Shown piece after piece: positions 9,482 to 16,694 of a DNA stretch of 64,000 nt (within the stretch, counting starts at the first letter, position 1; each line of letters starts with the position of its first letter). The notes under the pieces were generated by a model. That model was given only the letters and a program-made list of their open reading frames with translations. It had not been told where the DNA came from and ran no database searches. The stretch spans positions 186,001 to 250,000 of the forward strand of contig NZ_JADLRJ010000004.1 in assembly GCF_015477355.1 (NCBI RefSeq), read 5' to 3'. The stretch comes from Nocardia blacklockiae (GTDB lineage: Bacteria; Actinomycetota; Actinomycetes; Mycobacteriales; Mycobacteriaceae). The position numbers and the translations under genes are program-made.

Positions 9482-9600
9482 GGTCATGAGTGCCAGCGCC
9501 AAGCCCCGGCTCGCTGGCCGGCAACCCTCCAGTTGCGGTGGGGTGCTCCGGGTGATGACCGGGCTCTCGAAAGCCGAGAGCAAGCGCGACGATCAGGAGG
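9482..9600 (+). ncRNA. SAM-IV riboswitch
   Basis: S-adenosylmethionine riboswitch upstream of metX. P1 is formed by GGTCAT (9482-9487) and ATGACC (9555-9560). The conserved core is readable in between: GAGTGCCAGCGCCAAG, then GCCGGCAACCCTCC, then GGTGGGGTGCTCCGGGTGA. A downstream hairpin GCTCTCG-AAAGC-CGAGAGC (9563-9581), characteristic of the SAM-IV arrangement, follows P1. The class is typical of actinomycete methionine genes and shuts expression off when SAM is abundant. Immediately after it comes a strong AGGAGG (9595-9600), which serves a poly-Cys leader peptide, not metX itself. Confidence 0.88.
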
Positions 9601-9607
9601 TCCCGAA

Positions 9608-9643
9608 ATGTGTTGTTGCCGGTCGCTACCCGAACCCCGCTGA
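9608..9643 (+). CDS. Poly-cysteine leader peptide (uORF), MCCCRSLPEPR
   Basis: An 11-codon ORF with three consecutive Cys codons directly after the start. AGGAGG lies 8 nt before its ATG, one of the best ribosome-binding sites in the window. Poly-Cys short upstream ORFs are described as cysteine-responsive attenuators in mycobacteria, usually as leaderless ORFs; here the uORF sits just 3' of a SAM-IV aptamer and has its own Shine-Dalgarno. The inferred role is that ribosome stalling at Cys codons, when charged tRNA-Cys is scarce, changes expression of the downstream sulfur-assimilation gene. Whether stalling acts on translation or termination cannot be decided by eye. Confidence 0.65.
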   Translation: MCCCRSLPEPR

Positions 9644-9677
9644 CAGCCGCATACGGCCCCTTCACCTGGAGTAGTAC

Positions 9678-9884
9678 ATGAGCGACTCGACTGCTGCTGT
9701 CTGCGACCCGGCGAACATCTCCCACGGCCCGCGCGGCACCGAGCACACGATGCCGTCCGGTCGTATCGCTACCATCGAAGGCGTGTGTTTCTCCCTGCTC
9801 GCTTCGGCATCGGCCCAGCATTCGCGGCCGGCGCGCGGCGGGCGGGCGGCCGGGACACCCGGGTTCGCGACGGCGGCGCGGTGA
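9678..9884 (+). pseudogene. Short ORF, possible deleted relic of metY
   Basis: A 68-codon ORF with GGAG about 10 nt before its ATG, ending in a TGA (9882-9884) that overlaps the GTG proposed for metX (9881). No complete domain is recognisable. Its first residues ([13 protein letters not shown]) and an internal stretch ([19 protein letters not shown]) resemble, from memory, the N-terminus and the RIAALEGG..LLASGQA region of O-acetylhomoserine sulfhydrylase (MetY). In M. tuberculosis metY lies exactly between icd1 and metX. I infer that metY was reduced by internal deletion and that its start, ribosome-binding site and coupling to metX were retained. It could instead be a short unrelated coupling ORF. 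Confidence 0.45.
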
Positions 9885-11041
9885 CCGTGAGCACCGAACC
9901 GACGACGGCCCGGTCGGCCGCCGCTGCCCTGTTGCCCCCGCCGGACGGCACGCTCGGCACCATCGCCCTCGGCGCGGTCGCGCTCGAGAACGGGGCCGTG
10001 ATCCCCGAGGTCGAGCTGGCCGTGCAGCGCTGGGGCGAGCTGTCGCCCGACGCGGACAATGTCGTGCTGATCGAGCACGCGCTGACCGGTGATTCGCACG
10101 TGGTGGGCCCGCCGGACGACGTGCACGCGCTGCCGGGCTGGTGGGACGGCGTCGTGGGGCCGGGCGCTCCGCTCGATACCGACCAGTGGTGCGTGATCGC
10201 CACCAACGTGCTCGGCGGCTGCCAGGGCAGCACCGGGCCCTCCTCCCTCGCACCGGACGGAAAGCCCTGGGGCGCAAGGTTTCCCGAGATCTCCATTCGC
10301 GACCAGGTGACCGCCGAGGTGGTGCTGTGCGACCTGCTCGGCATCGAGCGGCTCGCCGCGGTGGTCGGCGGCTCGATGGGCGGGATGCGGGTGCTGGAGT
10401 GGATGGTCGGCTATCCGCAGCGGGTCGAGGCCGCGCTGGTGCTGGCCGTCGGCGCGCGTGCCACCGCGGACCAGATCGGCACCCAGACCACCCAGATCGC
10501 CGCCATCCAGGCCGATCCGAACTGGCAGGGCGGCAACTATCACGGCACCGGGCGGGCTCCGGTCGCCGGGCTGGGCATCGCCCGCCGGATCGCGCACCTG
10601 TCCTACCGCACCGAATTCGAACTCGACCACCGCTTCGAGAACCGCGCCCAGGGCGACGAGGATCCACGCGCCGGCGGCCGCTACGCGGTGCAGAGCTACC
10701 TGGAGTACCAGGCGCAGAAGCTGGTGCACCGCTTCGACGCCGCCACCTACGTGCTGCTGACCGAGGCGATGAACCGCCACGACGTCGGCCGCGGCCGCGG
10801 CGGTATCGCCGCCGCGCTGGCGGCCACCCCGGTGCCGTGCATCGTCGGCGGCGTCGACTCCGACCGCCTCTACCCCCTGCGAACCCAGCAGGAACTGGCC
10901 GACCTACTGCCCGGCTGCCGCGGCCTCGAGGTCGTCCACTCGCGCGACGGGCACGACGGCTTCCTCACCGAAACCGAAGCGGTCGGCAAGCTCCTGGTGG
11001 AGACCATGGAGCTGGTGCACTCGGCCCGCGCCAGGCGCTGA
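9881..11041 (+). CDS. metX: Homoserine O-acetyltransferase
   Basis: MetX transfers acetyl from acetyl-CoA to L-homoserine, committing it to methionine. The protein is an alpha/beta hydrolase of about 386 residues. Visible features are [10 protein letters not shown], the [14 protein letters not shown] oxyanion region, the nucleophile elbow [14 protein letters not shown] and the C-terminal catalytic [11 protein letters not shown] 9881 was chosen because it overlaps the stop of the upstream short ORF (GTGA); GTG 9887 is an alternative, and the frame is open back to 9785. It is controlled by the SAM-IV riboswitch and probably the poly-Cys uORF. The usual partner metY is missing here, so sulfhydrylation must be encoded elsewhere or proceed by transsulfuration. 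Confidence 0.95.
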   Translation: MTVSTEPTTARSAAAALLPPPDGTLGTIALGAVALENGAVIPEVELAVQRWGELSPDADNVVLIEHALTGDSHVVGPPDDVHALPGWWDGVVGPGAPLDTDQWCVIATNVLGGCQGSTGPSSLAPDGKPWGARFPEISIRDQVTAEVVLCDLLGIERLAAVVGGSMGGMRVLEWMVGYPQRVEAALVLAVGARATADQIGTQTTQIAAIQADPNWQGGNYHGTGRAPVAGLGIARRIAHLSYRTEFELDHRFENRAQGDEDPRAGGRYAVQSYLEYQAQKLVHRFDAATYVLLTEAMNRHDVGRGRGGIAAALAATPVPCIVGGVDSDRLYPLRTQQELADLLPGCRGLEVVHSRDGHDGFLTETEAVGKLLVETMELVHSARARR

Positions 11042-11054
11042 GTACACCCACGCG

Positions 11055-11372
11055 TCAGCCGACGCCGAGGCTGTTGATGGTGGCGGCGAGGGCTATGACG
11101 GCTCCGCCCAGGACGGTGTAGGCGCCGACGTCGAAGGGTTTGCCACGCACCGCGAGCAGGCCTACGCGGGCGGTGGGGAGACAGGCGCGCAGGGTCGCGG
11201 CCAGGAGGGTGGCGCCGCCGATGACGTAGGCGCCGCGGCGCCAGCGGTCCTGCGCCACGAAGACGACCGCGACCAGCAGGACCGCCACGACCAGCAGCAT
11301 CGGCAGGTGGGAGCGGAAGAAGCGGCCGGCCGGGCCGTGGTGTTGCGCGGGAGCTGCGGGGGCTTCGGTCAC
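11055..11372 (-). CDS. DUF3017 membrane protein
   Basis: A 105-residue small integral membrane protein. Three hydrophobic segments are visible: LPMLLVVAVLLVAVVFVAQ (about residues 23-41), a short one around AYVIGGATLLAATL, and AYTVLGGAVIALAATINSL near the C-terminus. The pattern fits DUF3017, an actinobacterial family with no assigned function. It is convergent with metX and divergent from trmL. The ATG at 11372 leaves a 20-residue hydrophilic N-terminus. Confidence 0.75.
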   Translation of the reverse strand: MTEAPAAPAQHHGPAGRFFRSHLPMLLVVAVLLVAVVFVAQDRWRRGAYVIGGATLLAATLRACLPTARVGLLAVRGKPFDVGAYTVLGGAVIALAATINSLGVG

Positions 11373-11442
11373 GTCCCGATTCTCGCATTGCGCCGTCGGT
11401 GGGGGCGAGAAGGCACGGGGCGGAGCGGGATCGCCTCATGCG

Positions 11443-11919
11443 ATGCTTGTGACCGTGCTCCATGTGGTGTTCTTCCAGCCTCGCATCCCGCCCAACACGG
11501 GCAACGCCATCCGGCTGGCGGCCGGCACCGGCTGCGAGCTACATCTGATCGAGCCGCTCGGCTTCGAACTGTCCGAGCCGAAGCTGCGGCGGGCCGGGCT
11601 GGACTACCACGACCTGGCGTCGGTGACCGTGCACGCCGATCTCGCCGCCGCCTGGCAGGTCATCCGCCCCGAGCGGGTGTACGCCTTCACCACCCATGCG
11701 ACCACGCACAACACCGACATCGCCTATCGGAAGGGCGATGTGCTGCTGTTCGGGCCGGAACCGACCGGGCTGCCCGAGGACGTGCTCGCCGACCCCGCCG
11801 TCACCGAGCAGGTCCGGATCCCGATGCTGCCGGGGCGACGGTCGATGAATCTGTCCAACGCCGCCGCGGTGGCGGTGTACGAGGCCTGGCGGCAGCTCGG
11901 GTTCCCGGGCGCGGTATAG
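11443..11919 (+). CDS. trmL: tRNA (cytidine/uridine-34-2'-O)-methyltransferase
   Basis: A 158-residue SpoU-family SPOUT methyltransferase. It has the small TrmL-type architecture with no extra RNA-binding domain. Motif 1 is NTGNAIRLAAGTG (about residues 20-32), motif 2 LLFGPEPTGLPEDV, and motif 3 IPMLPGRRSMNLSNAAAVAVYE, which together build the trefoil-knot SAM site. TrmL methylates the ribose of the wobble base in certain leucine tRNAs. M. tuberculosis has the orthologous spoU gene just ahead of dnaE2, as here. Confidence 0.93.
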   Translation: MLVTVLHVVFFQPRIPPNTGNAIRLAAGTGCELHLIEPLGFELSEPKLRRAGLDYHDLASVTVHADLAAAWQVIRPERVYAFTTHATTHNTDIAYRKGDVLLFGPEPTGLPEDVLADPAVTEQVRIPMLPGRRSMNLSNAAAVAVYEAWRQLGFPGAV

Positions 11920-11924
11920 CAGGT

Positions 11925-12167
11925 TCAGGGCCGGTCTATTTCGAACCGCTTGAAGCGCGAGGTGGCGCCCGCAGTGAGCCGGACCGCGCTCTTGGGGACG
12001 CCGTAGTGGCTGGCGAGTAGTTCGACGGCGGCCTTGTTCGCCTTCCCCTCCACCGCCGGGGCACGCACGTAGAGCTGCAGCGTGCCGTCGGCGAGCGTTT
12101 CGACCAGCGGGCCTTTCCTACTGTTCGGCTTTATCACCGCCCGGACCGTGGTCGGGGGCATCGGCAC
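11925..12167 (-). CDS. DUF167 (YggU) family protein
   Basis: An 80-residue protein of the conserved DUF167/YggU fold. The family core VRAPAVEGKANKAAVELLASH is shortened here to its key part VEGKANKAAVELL, and the C-terminus has AGATSRFKRFEID. The function is unknown in bacteria. The start is ATG 12167 or 12161; either overlaps the 3' end of the DUF4349 gene (stop at 12118) by 44-50 bp, unusually long for this window but required by the conserved N-terminus. Confidence 0.85.
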   Translation of the reverse strand: MPMPPTTVRAVIKPNSRKGPLVETLADGTLQLYVRAPAVEGKANKAAVELLASHYGVPKSAVRLTAGATSRFKRFEIDRP

Positions 12168-13146
12168 CTCCCGCCTTCGTTACTTCGACGGATGGGGGCG
12201 GGTTCCCTTCCGGCGCGGTGCTTTCCGGTGCGGAGGCTGCGTCGCGCTCGGCAGGCTCCGGTGCGGGACGCGGTGAAACCTGCTCGGCCCCACCGGAACG
12301 ACGCTTGAACAGTCGCACCATACCCCAGGCGAGGGCGGCGAGGACGAGCAGGAAGCCGAGCCACGGCAGGGCGTTGCCGGTCGACTTCAGCGCTCGCAGC
12401 AGGGAGTTCCAGCCGTCGACGATGCGGTCCCAATAGTTGTCCGGCCGCGAACCCGGCGGCTCGTCGGTGCTGAGTTCGACGGTGAGGGTGGACAGGGCGA
12501 CCTCGTCGTCGAGCTGGCGTTTGCGGGCGGTGAGGCTGTCCAGTTCGCCCTGGCGGCTCGACAGCGCGTTCTCGGCGGCGATCAGGTCGGCGGTATTGGC
12601 GGCGCTCGAGACCAGGGCGCGCAGCCGGTCGACCGAGGCCTGCAGCGCCTTGATCCGCGCGTCGAGGTCCTGCCACTGCATGGTCACGTCGGCGCGCTCG
12701 GTCGTCACGCTGGTGACCTGGCCGAGACCGTCGAGACCGTTGACGAAGTCGTCGGTCTTGTCCGCGGGCACCCGGACCGTCAGTGCGGCACGGGGTTTCG
12801 CGGTGTCGGTGCCGGGCTGTTCGGAGCGGCTGTCCACCCGACCGCCGACGGTCCGCACCCGGTCGGCGACCTTGCCGGCGGCGGCGATCGGGTCGGCGGT
12901 GGTGATGTCGACGCTGCCGGTGACGACCTCCTTGCGATCGACGGGAGTCTCGGTCGCGTCGTCGGTCTGCTGTTTCGGGCTCGCGGGGCCTTGTTCGCGC
13001 AGCGCGGGCGCACCGGCCGGGGCGGTCGCCGGGCGCGGGGCGTTGCCGGCGGAGCCTTGCGCGGTGTCGGAGCGCTCGGCTCCGCCGCATCCGGCCAGCA
13101 GCACCAGCGCCAGCAGACCGGCCAGCAGGGCAGCGACTTTTCTCAT
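12118..13146 (-). CDS. DUF4349 lipoprotein
   Basis: A 342-residue predicted lipoprotein. The start at 13146 (MRKVAALLAG) gives a clean signal peptide ending in the lipobox LAGC near residue 19; an in-frame ATG 18 nt upstream is less likely. A low-complexity linker is followed by the DUF4349 domain, with VRTVGGRVDSRSE and a coiled-coil segment (DLDARIKALQASVDRL onwards) at about residues 160-210. A single TM segment, ALPWLGFLLVLAALAWGMV, lies near residues 265-285, followed by a charged, disordered tail. The lipid anchor plus C-terminal TM suggest an envelope-spanning topology. Its function is not established. Confidence 0.82.
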   Translation of the reverse strand: MRKVAALLAGLLALVLLAGCGGAERSDTAQGSAGNAPRPATAPAGAPALREQGPASPKQQTDDATETPVDRKEVVTGSVDITTADPIAAAGKVADRVRTVGGRVDSRSEQPGTDTAKPRAALTVRVPADKTDDFVNGLDGLGQVTSVTTERADVTMQWQDLDARIKALQASVDRLRALVSSAANTADLIAAENALSSRQGELDSLTARKRQLDDEVALSTLTVELSTDEPPGSRPDNYWDRIVDGWNSLLRALKSTGNALPWLGFLLVLAALAWGMVRLFKRRSGGAEQVSPRPAPEPAERDAASAPESTAPEGNPPPSVEVTKAGGADAPDHGPGGDKAEQ

Positions 13147-13176
13147 GGCAGGCAGCGTAGCCATCGCGGACCCGTT

Positions 13177-14445
13177 TCACCTGTCTTCCGGCGCCGACCA
13201 CAGCCGCGGCGGCGGCCGTGTCCCGGGCGGCTCGAATATGCCGTGTGGAAGGCACATGTCGATCACCTCGTGGGCGAGGACGCGGGCCTCGGTTCCGTCG
13301 AGGACCAGCAGCGCCCCGGCCTGTTCCGTATGGACTCGATCGCGTCCGGTGCGGCGGATCTCGAGGGTGACCGTCGGGGTGAGCGCCGCCCGCCGCAGAG
13401 TGTCGTTGCCGCCCTGCCGATCCCAGCGGTTGCCGTGCCTGGTCCACACGGCGGTGGCGGTGAGCCGGTCCGGCGCACCCGGCTCCCAGAACAGGCCGGT
13501 GGCGATCGGCGCTGCGCCCTGCCAGCCCAGGTCCGCGATCGCCGAGCAACTGGATAGCTGCGGGAGGTCGAAGGTCTCGGTTCGGCCCTGTGGCAGTTCG
13601 ATACGCACCAAACGCGCCGTGCCGCAGGTACTTCCGTCGCGGATGTACGCGGCCACGGCGGCGGCGCGGCCGTCGGGGCGGATCGCGGCCGCGCCGAAGG
13701 GCGTGTTGACGCGGGTCTCCGCGGTATCCACCGTGCGCGCGGCCCCGGTCTCCGTGTCGACCACCGAGAGGTGGTTGATTCCCCACGCCGCGCCCCGCGG
13801 CGCCTCGGTCCGGTCGACGAGCAACGTCCGTTCGTCGGCGGCGAGGAGCCGTGGTGCCGACAGCACGTTTCCGGGCGCGACCGGGTCCGGCGCGGGCAGT
13901 GAAACTCGCAGACGCGCAACCGTCTTCGGCGACAACAGGTCGGCCCGCAGGAATCCGTCCGGCTCCTGCCACCAGCCGACCGTGGTGCCGGTCAGCGGGA
14001 AGACGCGGTCGCAGTGACACTCCAGCCGTTGCGGTAGTACCGCGCCGCTGCCGACGTCCACCGCGACCACCATGCCCGCCGCGTCCAGCGCGTAGACGTG
14101 CGAATCGTCGCGGGTGAAGCCGGAATCCACGTAGCTGCCGCCGTACCGCGCGATCGTCCGGCCCGCTTCGGCCACTACCAGCTCGCCTCGGGAGCGGAAG
14201 GCGAACGGCCGGTCACCCGCCGAAGCCGGTGTCGTGCTGTTCGATCCCGCGACGGTGTGCACCGGCGTTCCCGAAATCCCGCTCGCGCAACCGGAAGCGA
14301 CCAGTACCCAGAGGATCGCCGAGACAGCCGCCGCGCGGCGGCACCCTCGCCAGGAGGCACCGAAGGGTCGGCGCGATGCCTGCGGGCCGTCGGCGTGCGG
14401 CAGCAGCGCAGCCTCGGTGTCAACGGCACTGCCGGGGCGGTTCAT
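13177..14445 (-). CDS. Secreted lipoprotein, possible beta-propeller
   Basis: A 422-residue predicted exported protein whose first 45 residues precede an export signal with LWVLVASGCASG, a lipobox-like Cys. The mature part is rich in short beta-strand repeats such as GELVVAEAGRTIARY, HVYALDAAGMVVAVDVGSG and LSVVDTETGAARTVDT, the texture of a WD/PQQ-type propeller; no named domain is certain. It starts within the stop codon of the GH19 gene (ATGA, 14442-14445), so the two are co-translated. A lipoprotein tightly coupled to a predicted peptidoglycan or chitin hydrolase could chaperone, anchor or restrain that enzyme; this is inference only. Confidence 0.65.
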   Translation of the reverse strand: MNRPGSAVDTEAALLPHADGPQASRRPFGASWRGCRRAAAVSAILWVLVASGCASGISGTPVHTVAGSNSTTPASAGDRPFAFRSRGELVVAEAGRTIARYGGSYVDSGFTRDDSHVYALDAAGMVVAVDVGSGAVLPQRLECHCDRVFPLTGTTVGWWQEPDGFLRADLLSPKTVARLRVSLPAPDPVAPGNVLSAPRLLAADERTLLVDRTEAPRGAAWGINHLSVVDTETGAARTVDTAETRVNTPFGAAAIRPDGRAAAVAAYIRDGSTCGTARLVRIELPQGRTETFDLPQLSSCSAIADLGWQGAAPIATGLFWEPGAPDRLTATAVWTRHGNRWDRQGGNDTLRRAALTPTVTLEIRRTGRDRVHTEQAGALLVLDGTEARVLAHEVIDMCLPHGIFEPPGTRPPPRLWSAPEDR

Positions 14446-16208
14446 TCGAGCACCGCCAAGGCGCGGGCGTAGTACTCCTCGCGGGCTTCCAGGCCGTGGT
14501 AGCCACCGTTGACGGCCCGGGTGACGGCGGCGAAGTCGCCGACGTCGGCGAGGGCGTTGATGTCGCGAGAGGTCCAGTACCACTGGGCTACTCGGAAACC
14601 GACATCCGGCTGGGCGGCGATCTCGGGGTTGCCCTCGAGATCGAGCCCCAAGGCCGCGCCCGCCTCCCGGTAGTTGGCGCGGCCGGTCAGCTGGATGGGG
14701 CCGCGGCCGTGGTAGCGGGGGCCGTCGCCGGGTTCGGTATTGCCCGCGGCGGTGTTCGACTGCCCCGGATCGTACTGGCCGAAGTAGTCGTCGTCGCCGA
14801 GTTCCTCGAAGTAGCGGAGCTGGCAACTCTCGTGGGCCAATTGGGCGAGGAAGGCCGCCTGCCGCGGCGCGGTGGTGATGTCGCCCTCCCGCATGGCGGC
14901 ATTGAGCGCGGGCAGGTACTCGTGTGCCAGCTCCGGCAACAGGTCGGGCATGATCGCCACCAATTGGCCTGCCTCGATGCCGCCGGGCGGTGGCGCGACC
15001 ACACCCGGCTGCGGCGGAGTGAATACGCCCATCGCCGAACCGGTGTCGAGTTGCCCGGTCTGATCACCGGCGTCCATTGCCATAGGTGTTGTCGGTGGCG
15101 GTACAGCCATCGGTGAGGGGAGCGGCGTCGGTGCAGGCGTCGTCGGCGGTGGCGTCGTCGGATCGCCTGAGTCGAGCGAGGTGTCGCCAGACGCCATAGC
15201 GGACGACGTGGTGACGGAGCCAGTTTCCGCTGAGCCCTCCCCACCCCGACCGCCGCTCTCCGGTCCGAGCGCACCCTCGCCCTCCCCCGGTTCCGTGTTC
15301 GAGGGCATTCCGGACTCCTGCTCGAACGCGGGAAGATCCGCAGACTCTTCCGCGGGTCCCACCGAATCCTCTGGCGCAGAAGAAGTTTCGCAGTCATCAG
15401 GTATCGCCGCAGTCGGCGGGGCATCCTCGGCCTCAGTCTGCGGTTCGGACGCGGATCCCGCTGCGTGCTCGTCCGGTGCGGGCTCGTCCGGTGCGAGATC
15501 GTCCCGTGCGGGCTCGTCCCGTGCAGGATCGTCCCGTGCGGGCTCGTCCGCGGACTCGTCCGGCGCGGGTTTCGGGTCTTGCAGCTCGGAATCTCCGGGC
15601 GCGGTGTCCGCTTGCGGGTCGGTGTTGCCGAGACCCGGCTCACCCGCGCTGTGTGGGTCGGGACTCGGGGCGCAGGGGATGGTGAGTGCGTCGAGGCCGT
15701 TCAGGAGCATGCCCGGCAGGGTGAAAGAGCCTGCCAGGTGAGCTATTTCGGCACCGATGGCGCGAATGGCGGCGCGGCCGCGCTCGTCGGCGCGTTCGAC
15801 GGCGGTGACGGCCTCGGCGATCACCTCGGACCACTCCTGGGCGGTGGTGTCGGCGGCGACCGTCCAGTCCTCGGCGATGCGGCAGCCGGCGGCCTCGGCG
15901 TCGGCCACGTAGTCCAGGAGGGCAAGTGCGGTGTAGTGCAGCTCCGACAGGGCTCGGGCGCCCGCGTCGCGCAGCGTCTCGGCCTGTTCGCACAGGCGCT
16001 GGTGGTGGCGGTGGGCCGCGTCGACGTGGGCGAGCACGGCGTCGTAGGCCATGCCCTGCCAGCCCGCGCCGTCGAGGTGGTGACAGGTGTCGCGCACGGT
16101 GGCGGACAGGGTTTCCAGATCTTCGATGCGGCGGTCGAACTCGGCGCACAGCAGGTCGGCCGCCTCCAGCGCGCGCCAGGACGCCACCACCGACCGCGGC
16201 GGGATCAT
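14442..16208 (-). CDS. WXG-like protein with C-terminal GH19 hydrolase domain
   Basis: A 588-residue three-part protein. Residues about 1-170 are all-helical with a central GWQG turn (GAGWQGMAYDAVLAH), resembling WXG100/LXG-type type VII secretion heads. Residues about 180-400 form an acidic, Pro-rich linker, including a 15-bp-repeat-encoded stretch of PARDE/PARDD units near 219-248. Residues about 420-588 form a GH19 (chitinase/endolysin-like) domain with AHESCQLRYFEE, where the Glu of AHES is the likely general acid, and with YHGRGPIQLTGRANY. There is no Sec signal peptide. The ATG at 16208 overlaps the stop of the EspC-like gene. Inferred role: a secreted glycan hydrolase. Confidence 0.8.
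   Translation of the reverse strand: MIPPRSVVASWRALEAADLLCAEFDRRIEDLETLSATVRDTCHHLDGAGWQGMAYDAVLAHVDAAHRHHQRLCEQAETLRDAGARALSELHYTALALLDYVADAEAAGCRIAEDWTVAADTTAQEWSEVIAEAVTAVERADERGRAAIRAIGAEIAHLAGSFTLPGMLLNGLDALTIPCAPSPDPHSAGEPGLGNTDPQADTAPGDSELQDPKPAPDESADEPARDDPARDEPARDDLAPDEPAPDEHAAGSASEPQTEAEDAPPTAAIPDDCETSSAPEDSVGPAEESADLPAFEQESGMPSNTEPGEGEGALGPESGGRGGEGSAETGSVTTSSAMASGDTSLDSGDPTTPPPTTPAPTPLPSPMAVPPPTTPMAMDAGDQTGQLDTGSAMGVFTPPQPGVVAPPPGGIEAGQLVAIMPDLLPELAHEYLPALNAAMREGDITTAPRQAAFLAQLAHESCQLRYFEELGDDDYFGQYDPGQSNTAAGNTEPGDGPRYHGRGPIQLTGRANYREAGAALGLDLEGNPEIAAQPDVGFRVAQWYWTSRDINALADVGDFAAVTRAVNGGYHGLEAREEYYARALAVLE
15467..15550 (-). repeat. 15-bp in-frame tandem repeat within the GH19 gene
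   Basis: About six copies of a 15-bp unit of the form GCTCGTCCCGTGCGG, each encoding five residues of an acidic/Pro pattern (EPARD). It lies in the flexible linker between the helical head and the GH19 domain, so copy-number change would alter linker length without breaking the frame. Confidence 0.8.
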
Positions 16209-16516
16209 ATCCGGGCCCCCGCCCGCTCGAGTTCGCCCGCGCAGCCGCCGTCGACCGCGCAGAACAGGTCGACGGCCTGCTCGGTGTGCTCGGCGAGCCG
16301 CCGGAAGCACTCCGCGCTGCGGCGCACGATGTCCAGCGCGGTGTGCGCCGACTCGCACCACTGCGGCGCGGTGGCGCTCTGCGGAACCAGCTCCGCGATC
16401 GACGCACTGGCCGCGGCCGCCGTGTCGATCATCTCGCAGATGTCCCGGAACACTTGCAGCGCAACGACTCCGAACCTGAGCACCGAGTCGGCGTCGACAA
16501 CACACGGACCGGACAT
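16205..16516 (-). CDS. EspC-like type VII secretion target protein
   Basis: A 103-residue, all-helical protein beginning MSGPCVVDADSVLRFG, with a central SATAPQWCESAHTALD turn separating two helices and no signal peptide. Size, helical hairpin and the V-D-x-D-x-L N-terminus fit the EspC/type VII secretion target family, but the match is weak enough to need a profile search. AAAGGGGGAG precedes the ATG at 16516. The TGA overlaps the ATG of the downstream WXG-like GH19 gene (16205-16208). The probable role is a co-secreted partner or chaperone of the GH19 protein, as in other small-protein plus effector pairs. Confidence 0.6.
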   Translation of the reverse strand: MSGPCVVDADSVLRFGVVALQVFRDICEMIDTAAAASASIAELVPQSATAPQWCESAHTALDIVRRSAECFRRLAEHTEQAVDLFCAVDGGCAGELERAGARI

Positions 16517-16612
16517 GGACTCCCCCTTTGGCCGTCGTTCCCCTTACGCGGCCACGGTATCCACCGGCACTCGCGCCTGTCACGACTCCGCACACAGCCG
16601 CACCCCGTCCAC

Positions 16613-16653
16613 GTTCCCGCACTCCTTACACGGCCTGAAAGGAGTGCGGGAAC
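16613..16653 (-). terminator. Long-stem terminator after dnaE2
   Basis: GTTCCCGCACTCCTT (16613-16627) and AAGGAGTGCGGGAAC (16639-16653) make a perfect 15-bp stem with an 11-nt loop, 42 bp past the dnaE2 stop on the minus strand. There is no T-run, as is common in actinomycetes. Confidence 0.65.
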
Positions 16654-16694
16654 CAGCAGCGCGTGCGGGAATCGGCAGCCGAAGGCCGTGCGGA

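Noticed and set aside
9785-9883. ATG 9785 as the metX start
   Set aside because: Would add a 32-residue low-complexity N-terminus inside the upstream short ORF; the GTGA coupling at 9881 fits the family length better.
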